This document shows, piece after piece, positions 1 through 10,214 of a stretch of 64,000 nucleotides of DNA. Source of the DNA: Ligula intestinalis (Eukaryota; Platyhelminthes; Cestoda; Diphyllobothriidea; Diphyllobothriidae). The notes below the pieces were generated by a model. It was given only the letters and a program-made list of their open reading frames with translations. It did no database searches and was not told the origin of the DNA. The stretch is taken from contig JAYGXS010000006.1 of the NCBI GenBank assembly GCA_036362985.1, forward strand, positions 8,989,185-9,053,184, given 5' to 3'. Each line of letters starts with the position of its first letter. Positions within the stretch are counted from its first letter, which is position 1. Made by a program: the position numbers and the translations under genes.

Positions 1-840
1 GACACCCTCTTCCAGCTTTTCAAAACAAAATAAATCCGGGTTGTGCCACTTCGCGGTCATCCAAGTCTTCAGACAACCAGGTTTCTGTTCAAGAAATAAT
101 GTCGGGGACCATATGGGATATATGCACTTTCAGTTCATATAACTTGGATAGTACACTCTGTACGTTGGTGTTAATAAACTTCAGCGACATGTTCTTTGCG
201 GTTTTTGTTATGGTCCACTTTAAACCTCCGTGTAAGGAACCAGTTGCGCCTTCATTCAAATTGGTTATGTCCAACGAATACAAGCAGGACGGTGCACTAT
301 CTGGTCGTCGTAGATCATCGAATTTGATTCCCTCTTCTGTGATCTCAGTCTCATTTCGAGAACTAACAGTTGTCGTTTTTTCCTCTCCATCGGCGCATAG
401 TCCAATTGGAAAAAACTTCGCAATTGTTATCCTTTATTCTGAAACGTCGTGCGAGAATGCGTTTGACTTGTCATTCACTATCTGACACTACTTTTAGTGG
501 TCGGGGACGCATACGTTCTGATATGTCATTCAGGCACTTTCAAAGCCTAAAGTGCTTTCGCACATCTACCACCTCAGTGGGCCACAGGAGCTTGTTGAGG
601 AGACCTTGGAAGAGGCTATGGTCTGCAAACTCCCGATCCGTGAAAGTCTTGGCCTCAGATTCTGGAAGTCCATGTTTTATCAGATTGGCAAGCAGGATTA
701 GTGAGGCCAATCATTTGTTTACAGCTAAAAAAACTACTTCCTACTTTTCAGTAGGCATACTATTTTTTTCACGCAGCACGTCTCGAATTACGTGCAGGAG
801 TTGGTCCGCGCACCAATTTACACCAATTGCACCAATTTAA
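1..840 (-). mobile_element. LINE remnant: ORF1 C-terminus and start of endonuclease
   Basis: Read on the minus strand, about 840 to 290 gives decayed protein resembling the C-terminal part of a CR1/Jockey-type LINE ORF1, including an RPRPLKVV-like stretch followed by an Arg-rich segment. About 283 to 1 gives the start of an apurinic-type endonuclease: an INTNVQSVLSK-like segment, then VPDII, and after a frame change an ETW-like/EQKPG stretch that corresponds to the E of the catalytic motif. At least two in-frame stops and one frameshift break it. The element continues off the left edge. Assignment to the endonuclease family is by motif recognition; the LINE clade is uncertain. Confidence 0.6.
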
Positions 841-845
841 TCAAA

Positions 846-1260
846 GGTGCACTTCAGTGACCTCGCCAAGGGTCAGCGAACAACTCCCTAACTTCCGCGT
901 GCTCGTCGTTGGTCCAGTGGGGGATAAGTGATATTGTTGAAAGACGCACTCAGTAACCTCGCCAAGGGTCAGCGAACACATTCCCAACTTACAAATGCTT
1001 GCCGTTGGTCAAGTGGGGGATTAGTGATATTGTTAAAAGATGCACTGCAGTGAACTCACCAAGGGTCAGCGAACAACTCCCGGCGCCAAGAGTCGGCGAG
1101 CACGCGCTCGCCCTTGATTCTATGGAGGATAAGTGATAAATTAGAAAAAAGCATGTCAGTTACCTCACCTATCCTAGTTCGGATTGCCGCAGCCCTCTTC
1201 GAAAGCACCATAGCAGTTATCTGTGTGGTTGCCTTTTTTTCCACTATTGCAAGCGAATGA
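846..1260. repeat. Tandem minisatellite, ~97-bp unit, about 3.5 copies
   Basis: The phrase CAGTGACCTCGCCAAGGGTC recurs with small changes at 855, 951, 1048 and 1157, giving periods of 96, 97 and 109 bp. Each unit also carries AGCGAACA, a GTTGGTC(A/C)AGTGGGGGAT stretch and GATATTGTT. Units one to three are well preserved; the fourth is longer and more diverged. No coding potential follows the period. Confidence 0.8.
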
Positions 1261-1289
1261 AGGAGTAAGGACTGAGTTTAATGAACACA

Positions 1290-2650
1290 TTCCAGCTTAA
1301 GTTTTCAGGATGACCCCTACAGACTAGCTCTTCGCTGCTGGATACTGGGATGCCAGGAGTGGTCCAAGCGATGAGACCGAGACACATCATCGGAAAATAC
1401 GGACTGGGCCAACATTGCGAACGCATAGAACTATTGATGAAACTTGCTGACAATAATTTTCTCGTCGTTAAACACACTCGTTTCCAACATACCCTCATTG
1501 GCATTTGCAAGCCTATTGTCTAAGCTATGGTTGCACGTCAAACCCCATAGTCTATACCTTAGTACGCTCAAGGTGGGCCACCTTCGTGTCCCACAGTGGT
1601 TTGTTCGGAGGTTTGAAATTTGGATCAGATAATGTACTTGTCCGTGTCCGCTTTAAGCTCCGATTGTCGAATCGCTATTAGATACTGCGCCCAAAACGCC
1701 TCAACGTTATGGTACTGTCAAAGCCAGAAGCCCGTGTAGCGTTCAACGAAAGTAATCCTGCACGGATCAGAGATCAATTCGCTGTTCGCGTCAAACCAGC
1801 ACATAGCGTCGATAACCAAACTTCGCCCAATACTCAGTTGCCAAACTTGACAGATGCGCTACTTTGTGCGATTAATTCGGGCTTGCAACAACAGGTTGCA
1901 CCGAAGAAAGACTAGATCTCCACACCAGCCCTGCATCTCTCGGCACAAGCTTGACTCGCTCGGTTGTCAAACTTGGATAACTACCGCTTAATAAGACGCC
2001 AAACTACACGATCAACAAGATGCGATCGTTAGAACTATTGGACCTACTCAGCTGGCTCCATGGAATCAGCTTGAAACTCAGGTTACTTACGCCAGCTCTA
2101 TTAACATTTGCGTGATGCAGCTAGCAAATATAAACCTCCTTGCGCTACCGTTCGGTATAAGTCGGGTCAAGTGATAACTTTTATCACTGGAAAATCCGAT
2201 CGGTGGCTAGAGCGCTTTTGTGAGCTACTAGAATCACCCATACGTTCGCCTGCGAGCCCACAGCTATCAATTTGAATTCCATACGATAGTGGCTGCGAGC
2301 CACCTACGAGGTTTGAACTGCAATCGGTATTCAAATGACTGAACGTTCAGAAGGCAGCGGGTGAAGATGGTATCCCAGCAGAAGCCTTCCAAAATTATTG
2401 TTCTGCTTTGACGGACTCACTACACCGGCTGTACTTGACTATATGGACTACCAAAGTCATCCCTACTGATTGGTCACTGTCCATTGCCTTATTGACACCG
2501 AAACGTGTGATTATGCTCAGCTTACCGCGGTATTCGCCTTATAGATATAGCCGCCAAATTGTTAGCGACCATCCTCTTCCGCAGATTTTCAACTGAACTT
2601 CTCGACCGCCTTCGCTTCTATCACGCTTGCCAGTGATCCGATGCGCCTCT
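1290..2650 (+). pseudogene. RTE-like LINE remnant (endonuclease to start of RT)
   Basis: Three pieces in different frames follow the order of an RTE-type ORF. Near 1370-1510 is a piece like the end of the endonuclease (IIGKYGLGQHCERIELLMKL, then NNFLVVKHTRFQH, matching the usual GxxGLGxxNxNGxxLLxFA...TNTxFxH pattern). Near 1700-1980 is the linker. Near 2340-2630 is the start of reverse transcriptase: KAAGEDGIPAE is the GEDGIPAE motif, followed by LHRLYLTIWTT and IPTDWS. Many stops and shifts and a missing RT core make it long dead. RTE clade is inferred from the GEDGIPAE and WxxxxxP signatures. Confidence 0.65.
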
Positions 2651-3590
2651 TTTGTAATCGATAAACGCATATGAAAATCTATTGCCTTATCTTAATACAT
2701 TTACCTTTAACGCAGGTGATAATAAATGAATTTTATATTTTGGGCGCAGAGGCCCTAAATATTGCAAAATTAGTGTTTTAGAAAAATAAATACAAAGTTG
2801 GTAAAGTTGGTAGGCAGCGACATTGTTTACTTATGTAGGCCGATAAATTTTTATTCACCAAAAATATGGTCATTTTAAAATAACAGTCAACACTCCATCA
2901 AATACGGCCATTCGTGTAAAACGCTTCCTTCTCCCTTGAGGCATCCTTTTTTCTGCGTCCGTATGCCTTCCTACATTCACCTTCGCCGTTTAATTCGTGT
3001 CTGCCAGGTCAGTCAGCAGTTCATACGCTTTAGTTTCATTCGGTCGCGCCTCGCAGATTTCGCTGCTCTGATCTACATATTACAAAACATTAGACGGAAA
3101 ATGATTCTTGCCTGCTACCGCGCGTCTGCCACGCGTTTTCTCCTGGTCTGCATTTGCGTTTTCGTAAAAAGGCTGAAATTGGTTTGCATGCAGACGTTTG
3201 TCTGCCCCCGGCTAGCACGCATCGCGGTTGTCCTCGAAATAACGTATACATTAGTGACAAGATTGCCCTGACCGTCTGTCTCATCCACCTTATAGATTTT
3301 TTCCTGCGGCATTTTCCACAAGGGAAAACGGAACCAACGCCATTTCGCGCAAGCTTTCTTTGGACTATTTCGTTTACGCAATCGCACCGACGCCGAGAGG
3401 ACAGCAGTCCTTTCTGTTGACAGTACGAAACCACATCGTTTGAATAAAGCGTTTTCAGTAGCCTTTCGTATTGCGGTGGTTGAGATAGCCTGACAAATCG
3501 CGCACTGCGATTGTTGGAGCTGCAACAGGCAAAAAAGCCTTTTGTCAGCAAGTCAACAGTTTAAGCACTATGCAGTTTGCGAGACAAAAA
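2650..3590. other. Unassigned DNA with overlapping long open frames
   Basis: Open frames of 111 to 153 codons overlap on both strands (plus 2936-3271 and 3154-3420; minus 3090-3551 and 3115-3525). None shows a domain I recognise, and none has an obvious splice partner. The minus frames are Arg/Lys/Cys-rich. AT-rich sequence precedes it at 2680-2900. I treat it as unassigned rather than as a gene. Confidence 0.3.
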
Positions 3591-3606
3591 AGTAGAACGG
3601 TTGTAA

Positions 3607-3642
3607 GGGGAGGGGGAATGGGGGGGGAGGGTCGGAACGGGG
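3607..3642 (+). other. G-rich tract with G-quadruplex potential
   Basis: Runs of 4, 5, 8, 3 and 4 G occur within 36 bases on the plus strand with loops of 1 to 8 bases, which fits a canonical quadruplex-forming pattern. No gene is anchored nearby, so a regulatory role is not supported. Confidence 0.55.
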
Positions 3643-3659
3643 TCAACATTAAAGGGTTA

Positions 3660-5145
3660 GAGGGAGCTGGTAGTCGGTTGAGGTGTTACACCGCTGGTTG
3701 TTGGATTAGCAGCTTTTGACCCTAGTAACTGTGGCACCGCGACGAAAGTCTTTTAGGCGCAAAGGATGGGTCAGCGTAGCATGATGGCGGCCGCTTCTGC
3801 CGTAGCCAAGAGACGCTGTCCAAGAAATTTTGAGTAGCTTGAAGGTACCTTGTAGATAACTTGGAAGGCCCTTTGGCATCCACGCGATTGTCAGATGTGC
3901 TACTTTTTTGTCTACCAACCCACGTAGTCCATTTACTTTATTACCCTATAAATGTAAAGGCCTGATGAGAATTATCAAAAACAAACGTATGTTCGCCAGT
4001 TCATCTTCTGAATTTTTTAATGGGAATTTTCGCAAATTAAAAGTTCAAGCACTGTTAAGTTGCTGTTACTATCTTCGTATGCACAGCTGTCAACACGTTT
4101 TAAGCTGCATAAACTACTTTTTTTACAGGGTTCCCTAACCAAGGAGAGCTTTTAAAAAATCTGCCTAAACATACCTTCGTTGTCTTTCACCTGGCCATAC
4201 AGTTTCCCTGAAGGTAACCAGCAGCGTTGTTCTCATTGTCGGCGAGATGCATGATGCACTGGGGTTCGCGCCTAAGGTGCCTCCTGTGATAACTTACGAA
4301 GAACTGAATTTAAGATAAATTTTATCATTTCCCCTAATATCAATTTGTAGTCCTGTGGTCCCGTTAACTCATGCACACAAATTATCTCACTTTTCATTGG
4401 CTTAAATGTTAGCAAAAGGATTGGTCACTGCGTTTGATCGTCAATACGTTGAATCTGATTGGCTACTTCAACCGCTGTCGGTGGCAGCAAGTTTGGAGGG
4501 CATTCTGTTGTAGTATCCAGGGCACAATGAGATTGATCCTTGTTTGAATTACGTCGGCGCGGTGACTTTGAGTCTAGTCCAGGATGATGTAGGTGGTGTG
4601 ACCTCGCAGGTAAAGTAGGGTATTGGTTATTTCCCTTCCATGGTGGTGGTCTCTAGCCCCACCCTCCCTAGTAGGCAGTTGTTAATAACAGTTGCCCTTC
4701 CTGCGATGGTCACACGGAGTGTTTCCTTTCCCCGATGGTAGTCTCCAGCTCCACTTTCCCCGATTGTCTTCTTCGGTTACGTGTTTGCCTGTATGACAGT
4801 TTATCATCTTTTTTATTCTACTGTACTCGTAATAAATATGTGTGTGTTAACACTTGGCCTTGGCTTATCATCTCGATGAGTGACTGTTCCTGTGATCGAG
4901 CATTCTAGTGGAATAACAGTGCGTGGGCACAGCCTGAAGACAACGGACGTAGACGAACGACTGAGTACCGGCCATAATCAGGAAGAAGATACGCTACCAA
5001 AGGACAACAGGGCGCTGGGGCGTTACACTGTCATATCGCACTTGCACTGCTGAATGCGTAAGTTGGCTGTGAATGCTCTAGATTTTTATGTGGCCTTAAG
5101 TCTTATATGGAGCTTTCTTTTTGTAGCATGTGGAAACCTACACAT
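3660..5145. other. No gene recognised
   Basis: No open frame with a recognisable domain was found. The stretch 4597-5026 begins TGTGACC, contains AATAAA near 4832 and ends GTTACA, which superficially resembles a solo LTR, but no target duplication flanks it, so it is left unclassified. Confidence 0.3.
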
Positions 5146-5149
5146 AGGA

Positions 5150-6251
5150 GTACCATTTGGAGGAGGGCTTAACGCAATTATCATGCATTATTGCGTAAAA
5201 TTGAGGAGGCCGACAGGGAAGCTTGGTTGACCACATCGGAATCTGACGAAGATTCGTTATAAAGTGATTCAATCTGCACTTCATCATATGAAGATTCGGA
5301 CACCAGCTCCGACTCTTGAGAGGAATCGAGCAGTGAGAGTTTTTGGAAGTTCGAATTTCCAGCACAACGTCCTTCGAAGCCGCCAGCGGCTCAGGAGCTT
5401 ACTGTGCGCAAAACACTGGAGTTGTGGGCTAATGAATGTGACCCCCAAACAAAGCATCTTACGAAACTCCTGAAAATCTTGCAATGCTTCAATCTGGAGC
5501 TACCGTCAGATGGCCGAACACTGCGGAGAAGATCAAACCGACGGACACCCGTGACAACAATGGGCAGCAGACAATACGTTCACATTGGACTTACGAAGTG
5601 TATAACGAAGGAGGTAAGTGAACCGTCAATGCATATACAGGGAAATGAAATCGTAGTTAACTTATCCATAGACGGACTTCCTTTATATAGGAAGAGGAGG
5701 TTTGATTTGTGGCCTATTCTCGGCCAAATAATGCAACCTTTTGTTGGTAATGTATTTCCCGTAGGGATATATAGTGAAGAATGAAAACCATCAGATGTTC
5801 AGGCGTATTGCAAGCTCTTGATTAGGGAAGTGTCTTTCCTGTGTAGAAGAGGGCTGCATGTTGAAAGTCTCGACCAAACCTTTAACTTTAAAGTGGGAGC
5901 CATCATTTGCGATGTTCCTGCGAGTGCTTTCATAAAGCAAATCAAGAATGTTAATGTTTATTATGGGTGTGAGCGTTGTAAGGTGGAGGGTATCCATCGT
6001 CCTACATGGAGAAAGGTTATGTACGATGTTGTAAGTGAATATAAAAGAAGTGACCTAGATTTCTATGATCGAGCGGATGACTGCCATCGTATTGGCAGGT
6101 CACCGTTGTTAGTATGTAATATAGGTATAAGTCATTTTATTAAAGGAAGAAGGCTTTCGCCCTTGATATGGTAAGTTGTTTTCCTTTAGATCCACTGAAT
6201 CTAGTGTACCTAGGTGTAATGCGAAGGTTGCTCAAGTTGTCGCTCTGAAGC
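5150..6251 (+). pseudogene. Transposase-like pseudogene (CACTA/Plavaka-like)
   Basis: The decayed frame runs from an acidic Ser/Asp/Glu-rich N-terminus (5150-5370) into RKTLELWA, then HIGLTKCI, then IDGLPLYRKRR..WPILGQI (5660-5730), IICDVPASAFIKQ (5900-5945), YYGCERCKVEG (5960-5990) and, after a frame change near 6145, FPLDPLNLVYLGVMRRLLKL (6180-6245). This order, with DGLPL-x-WPIL, ICD-PA-AF and GCERC, is the one I know from invertebrate Tnp_21/EnSpm-like transposases; two of the motif Asp residues are kept. Two stops lie in the acidic region, TGA at 5782-5784 replaces a residue before KPSDV, and the frame ends at TGA 6249-6251. Those breaks rule out a working enzyme. The family name is from memory of motifs. 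Confidence 0.7.
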
Positions 6252-6272
6252 CCACATGGAACTAAGTATAAG

Positions 6273-7308
6273 ATGTCTGGGAAGGCTGAAATCGAAGTTA
6301 CGCTGCCTACAAGCATGTCAACCACGGCGTTTCCGTTACATGGTAAGCACTTGCGTAACAACGATTCCCCTTTCAGACATAATTAATGAACGGCCACAAC
6401 GTCGTCGTTCGGGTCGGATATCCTCTGGCTCAAAAGTCTATCATCAACTGAAACACATGAACAATGCCCAAGTGAATTTCATGGAATTCCAGACGAAGGC
6501 TATGCAGCAGATGCTCGAAAATCAAGGGAAGATAGTTGAGCTTCTGCAGAAAGCACCGGCCGTGACAACGATAAACGCAGTGCCTCACTCCCTTAATTTT
6601 TTCACGTGGGCAACAAACCTGCACGAGTTTGATGGCATCGTGCTACGGCTATCAGACGGTAGCTTTAAGATCCAGTTGGTACGTCATAATGTTGTCCTTA
6701 CACACCTCCACAGATTAAACACTTGCTCACCGTAGGCGGTGATACTCTTGAAGATTTCACCGACAGGGTCTTCAAGGCCCTGTTTGCTGAAAGTATCACA
6801 GCCGAACTTAAATACACGGGCACTTACTTCTACAGCCCCAAGAGAGCTTTCGAAAAATCACCACTGCACGACCTTGTAACTGGTAAGTCTTACTTTATTC
6901 TGATTAAACGCTTCCTAACGCAGAAGTAGCTTCCGCCTGGTGTCGTTCAAACAATCACGACAGGGCTGGAATTAAGAAAGCCTTCAGTAAGGATTTCAAG
7001 AAGGCCTACAAGCGACTGAACAGGGGGAAATACGTAATCCCCAAACGTTCCCGGTTTCTGTGTGAGTTACTTAAACGCTTTAACCTCCAGTACTCATTTC
7101 ACCTACCATAAACTTTGCATAAATGGTCAATTTTTTTGTAGATGAACACGACCCGGACGACGACGGTGGGCCAGGAGCGTCCGCTATTACAGCCTTCTTT
7201 TCGCCACCAACTCTCCACAGCACAATGCTTAATAAAGAAAACTGTTTAACGCGCCTACAAACCTTGTTATTGTACATGAATATTTTTACCCTATTTTTTT
7301 ACATATAA
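6273..7308 (+). CDS. Five-exon gene with DUF4806-like domain
   Basis: Exons 6273-6342, 6377-6678, 6714-6882, 6924-7061 and 7142-7308 are joined by GT-AG introns of 34, 35, 41 and 80 bp. Every junction keeps the frame (phases 1, 0, 1, 1), giving 281 codons with no stop, which is strong evidence that the splicing is real. Residues about 27-40 are Arg-rich, 45-85 look like a coiled coil (QLKHMNNAQ...MQQMLENQGKIVELL), and 125-180 match the DUF4806 pattern (LLTVGGDTLEDFTDRVFKAL ... YTG ... AF.K ... LHDLV). A Lys/Arg-rich segment and an acidic EHDPDDDGG stretch follow. The start is the first ATG in frame after the transposase stop. AATAAA at 7231-7236 lies inside the last exon, so the true stop may be earlier. 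DUF4806 often sits in or beside transposase-derived genes; function unknown. Confidence 0.65.
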
Positions 7309-7435
7309 TACACTTTTCGAATATCAAATGTCTTCAAAAAAGTTATCTATTGCCACGTTTCAAAAATGGGGGGTTTTCGTGATGAAGTAGGTACCCTCTG
7401 TCCGGCGGCAAATTGAGTGTCTACATTGTGGACCC

Positions 7436-7564
7436 AATGTAGGATTCCCGTAGAATCCTACCATTGTTGCACGTAGACTTTCCGTAGGATCCGATTTTTT
7501 GGAAATGTAGGATTCCCGTAGAACTCTCGTAGAATCCCACTTGCTATTAGGGTCTTGGCCAGTG
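7436..7564. repeat. Subterminal-repeat-like tract ending in CAGTG
   Basis: AATGTAGGATTCCCGTAGAA occurs identically at 7436-7455 and 7504-7523, with partial copies at 7476-7490 and 7526-7538. The first copy forms a hairpin (GTAGGATTC 7439-7447, loop CCGTA, GAATCCTAC 7453-7461). The tract ends GGCCAGTG at 7564; on the minus strand this is CACTGGCC, a terminus like those of CACTA-class elements. No matching 5' terminus was found upstream. Confidence 0.5.
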
Positions 7565-8240
7565 CAACTTGCATTTGTCAGAAATTGTATCTTAAATTTA
7601 AAAAAAGTCAATATTCTTCCTGTTTTATCCTCATATAGCTTAAAAAATTGTTCTAACTTGGCTTCCTCATCTCCCATTGTTTGCATTTCTATGCCAGCAT
7701 TTTCTGTCATTTGCGCTTTCTGCCAAAGCGATTTACACTACGCGCACATTTAATGCTACCCATTTGCAATCTTGCATACCTGTCATTGGTTGCCACTTAC
7801 GCTGGTTCAGTTTGCCAATTCCTTGGTGTTCAATATTCAGTTACCTCATTATTCGCACCAATAGCATGCAACCCGGTTAACTTTTGTCACGTTAGCGTTA
7901 ACTTTGCTCTTATGTTCCTCTCCCTTTACACTTCAGCCTTCCTTGACTCTTTATTTAAAAAAAACGCTCATTTTTGGCTCTTATTCCTATAATTATTTCC
8001 ATTTATCACTGTCTACAGCTTGTCAGTTTACTACCTCACCCTTATAACCCCGTATTCCCAGGTGCCCGTAATACAGAAGAACCTTGGTTTCCCAATATCG
8101 CCTTGGCCTCACTAATCATTCTCGCCATCATATTTTGTGATCGGTCGGGCGGACCTCTCGATGGTTCCGTAATATGGAGCTTTGGGGAGGATAAAATTTG
8201 CCTGTCATGGTGTATCTATGGCTTATGCACTATCTGACGT
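7565..8240. other. No gene recognised
   Basis: AT- and T-rich sequence with short plus-strand frames that overlap each other in two phases (7677-7992) and show no domain. Nothing else could be supported. Confidence 0.4.
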
Positions 8241-8289
8241 TTTTAAAACTCCACTTCGGTGGAACACCCACTTGCACGTGTTGTCTCCA

Positions 8290-8883
8290 ATAGCTGGCGT
8301 GTTGCTGGTGGATGTCACCCATCGGTAACGCGTACTTGGCTGTTCGCCTGACTTGCATAAGTGCAACTTGGACCCTCTTCCACGTCGCTTGTCAACGTAG
8401 TCAGAAGGACGTCAGCCAGCTCGTTCAATAGACCAGGATCGAGACCCGGCCCCGCAATCTTTTTGCTCTCATGTGATTCTCCTACATGTTCAATGCCCGT
8501 ATCTGTTGCTGAAGCATCCTGTTTGTGGCGCTTCGCAACTTCATTATGTTTCTTCGGTTTTCCTTGTCTTGTTCCTTCGGCATAGAGGCCTCAGAACTGA
8601 TTGAATAACTACAACTTTGAGTGCCCATAGCGCCAATCGTTTGTGGAGTGTGTTGCATGTCAGCCTGTTTGTCCAACAGACCGTGTCCGAACCCCGGCCC
8701 TGCCGGACTATCGCTAAATTTTGATTCTTGCGCAAGTTCAATGCTCGTATCCGTTTTTGAAGCCTTCGTATTTTTGTTTGGTTTGGTCTCATCTTGCTGC
8801 TTTGGCCGGTATGTCCCTGATCTGATTAATAGCTTCGTGCTTTTCATCTCAGTTTCCATATGCGGGACTTTCTGATGGAGCAT
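8290..8883 (-). pseudogene. Decayed ORF with internally duplicated motif
   Basis: A minus-strand frame starting at ATG 8881-8883 runs 133 codons to 8482. It is polar and Lys/Gln/Ser-rich, with KASKTDTSIELAQES...AGPGFGHGLLDK at 8660-8785. A second copy, about 245 bp further on and in another frame, reads ATDTGIEHVGES...AGPGLDPGLLNELAD at 8395-8510 and stays open to about 8317. The upstream KP(N/K)K context is duplicated as well, so this is a tandem duplication of about 245 bp followed by a frameshift. I do not recognise the family. It could be a LINE ORF1 segment or a host exon. Confidence 0.4.
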
Positions 8884-9052
8884 TTAATGTGCAGAATAAC
8901 TTTCATCTGTATTCCTACACGCTTCAGCGTTGATAAGCTTCTTGCTTGTCTAGCGGGCAATGAGGGAACAACAAACTGCCCATCGTTAACTTCTAGTTGG
9001 CTATTTGTTTCGCTTAATTAACTAACACTTTGATCGCTCACCTCGATGTTGC

Positions 9053-9115
9053 ATGGTGTAGTGGTCAACACCGCAGCCCGTTGGGCTTGACAACTGCGCT
9101 CGAGTCCTGATTTTT
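9053..9115 (+). repeat. tRNA-like SINE head
   Basis: TGGTGTAGTGG fits the internal A box of a tRNA gene and GCTCGAGTCC about 45 bp later fits a B box. The flanks do not pair into an acceptor stem, so this reads as a tRNA-derived SINE head rather than a functional tRNA. Confidence 0.4.
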
Positions 9116-9439
9116 AAACACTTTTGCCTACGTTCGACGCTTCGCCTAGTCGGATACCCATAGCTAGCTTATAAATTTTTGAATGGTTTGAAAAGTTTTT
9201 ACGCTTGAAAATGTCAAGTGGCAGAAATATTTAAGCAAATTTAAGAAACGACTCAGCCGTGATAGTTTCCGTAGGGCCGGGAGAACTGCTGGCGAAATCG
9301 AGGCGGGTGGTGAAGTTCTATATTCCTGTGAAGACTTCGGTATAGCCGCCCTGGAATGACGGTCCCCTTTTTGCAACCTGGTGTACTTGGTTTTCAGAGC
9401 CGTGATAGCGATCAGGTGATTAAATACCGAAAATTGTGA

Positions 9440-9850
9440 AAATTCTCGGAGGTCGGCAGCTTGCAACGCAATTTGAAAGTTGCGCGATGCAGGTTAGCTG
9501 AATTATATTTGTTTTCTCCCAATTACGGGCAAATAAGCGGCGAACGCTTCCAAACCTACCGAATTTGGTGCGGACTTGAATGCGTCTTAGAAGCTGACAA
9601 CTTCTTCGAAGTGGCTCGGACGAACCATATGTGGGATAATCTCTTTAAAATGCGGAAGAAGCGGGCCCATATGACAGTTCGCCGGAATGCCTTCTCGCAT
9701 GCAGTCATTGGAGCATGAAACGAACTCCCTGACGAGGTAGTTCTTTTAGAATCTGCTGAGATAGTTAAATGCGAACTGGATTCTCATTTTCTGAGAAAAT
9801 GTGGTATATACAATGAACATTTTGTCATTAATCACAGTTTGCGAGTGTAT
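9440..9850 (+). pseudogene. LINE C-terminal remnant
   Basis: The frame 9461-9718, continuing past a TGA after VIGA, resembles the extreme C-terminus of a CR1/Jockey-type RT protein: EADNFFEVARTNHMWDNLFK, then RKKRAHMTVRRNAFSHAVIGA, then NELPDEVV and a SAEIVKCELD segment. This matches the usual RGHxxKL...RRNxFSxRVVxxWNxLPxxVV pattern of these elements. No RT core is attached upstream. Confidence 0.65.
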
Positions 9851-10107
9851 TACACTTGTCGTTGACATACCTACGCGCGGACACTGCTTTAAACTGGTGG
9901 TACAAAGAGCAGATGACCTCCGTCACCTCTATCAACTCTTAAGACATGCCATAAATGCATGAAACAATCTCCCCCCAGATGTTGTTGCTGCTGACACAGT
10001 TGCGAGTTCAAGAAGATATATGTTTCACGTTTCATCAGTACAGGGTAGGGAACGGATCCGTGGGCACCCCTTTTGACGGCGCCAAAGATGTGCTTTACAA
10101 ATAAACC

Positions 10108-10144
<37 letters not shown>
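9845..10144 (+). mobile_element. LINE 3' end with (TTA)n tail
   Basis: A second, independent C-terminal LINE piece (VDIPTRGHCFKLVVQRADDL, then NNLPPDVV) is followed by a 3' UTR, an AAATAAACC polyadenylation-type signal at about 10098 and a (TTA)n run of roughly 13 units to 10144. The repeat tail marks the true 3' terminus. The 3' UTR phrase GGTAGGGAACGGATCCGTG recurs inverted near 11221-11242. Confidence 0.7.
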
Positions 10145-10146
<2 letters not shown>

Positions 10147-10214
10147 TTTGCAGTCTCCGGACATGTGAGAGTTTTCAGGTTAGACCAATCCCCCCGCCAA
10201 AGCAAGGGCACTCC

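Noticed and set aside
4597..5026. Possible solo LTR starting TGTGACC and ending GTTACA
   Set aside because: No target duplication, no partner LTR and no homology to the LTRs at 45615 or 53638 by eye.
6171..6189. A 19-bp GT...AG intron in the transposase region
   Set aside because: Reading straight through gives the conserved block FPLDPLNLVYLGVMRRLL, whereas removing the 19 bp brings in a stop.
7360..7710. 116-codon minus-strand frame as a gene
   Set aside because: Half of it is translation of the subterminal repeat tract; no domain recognised.
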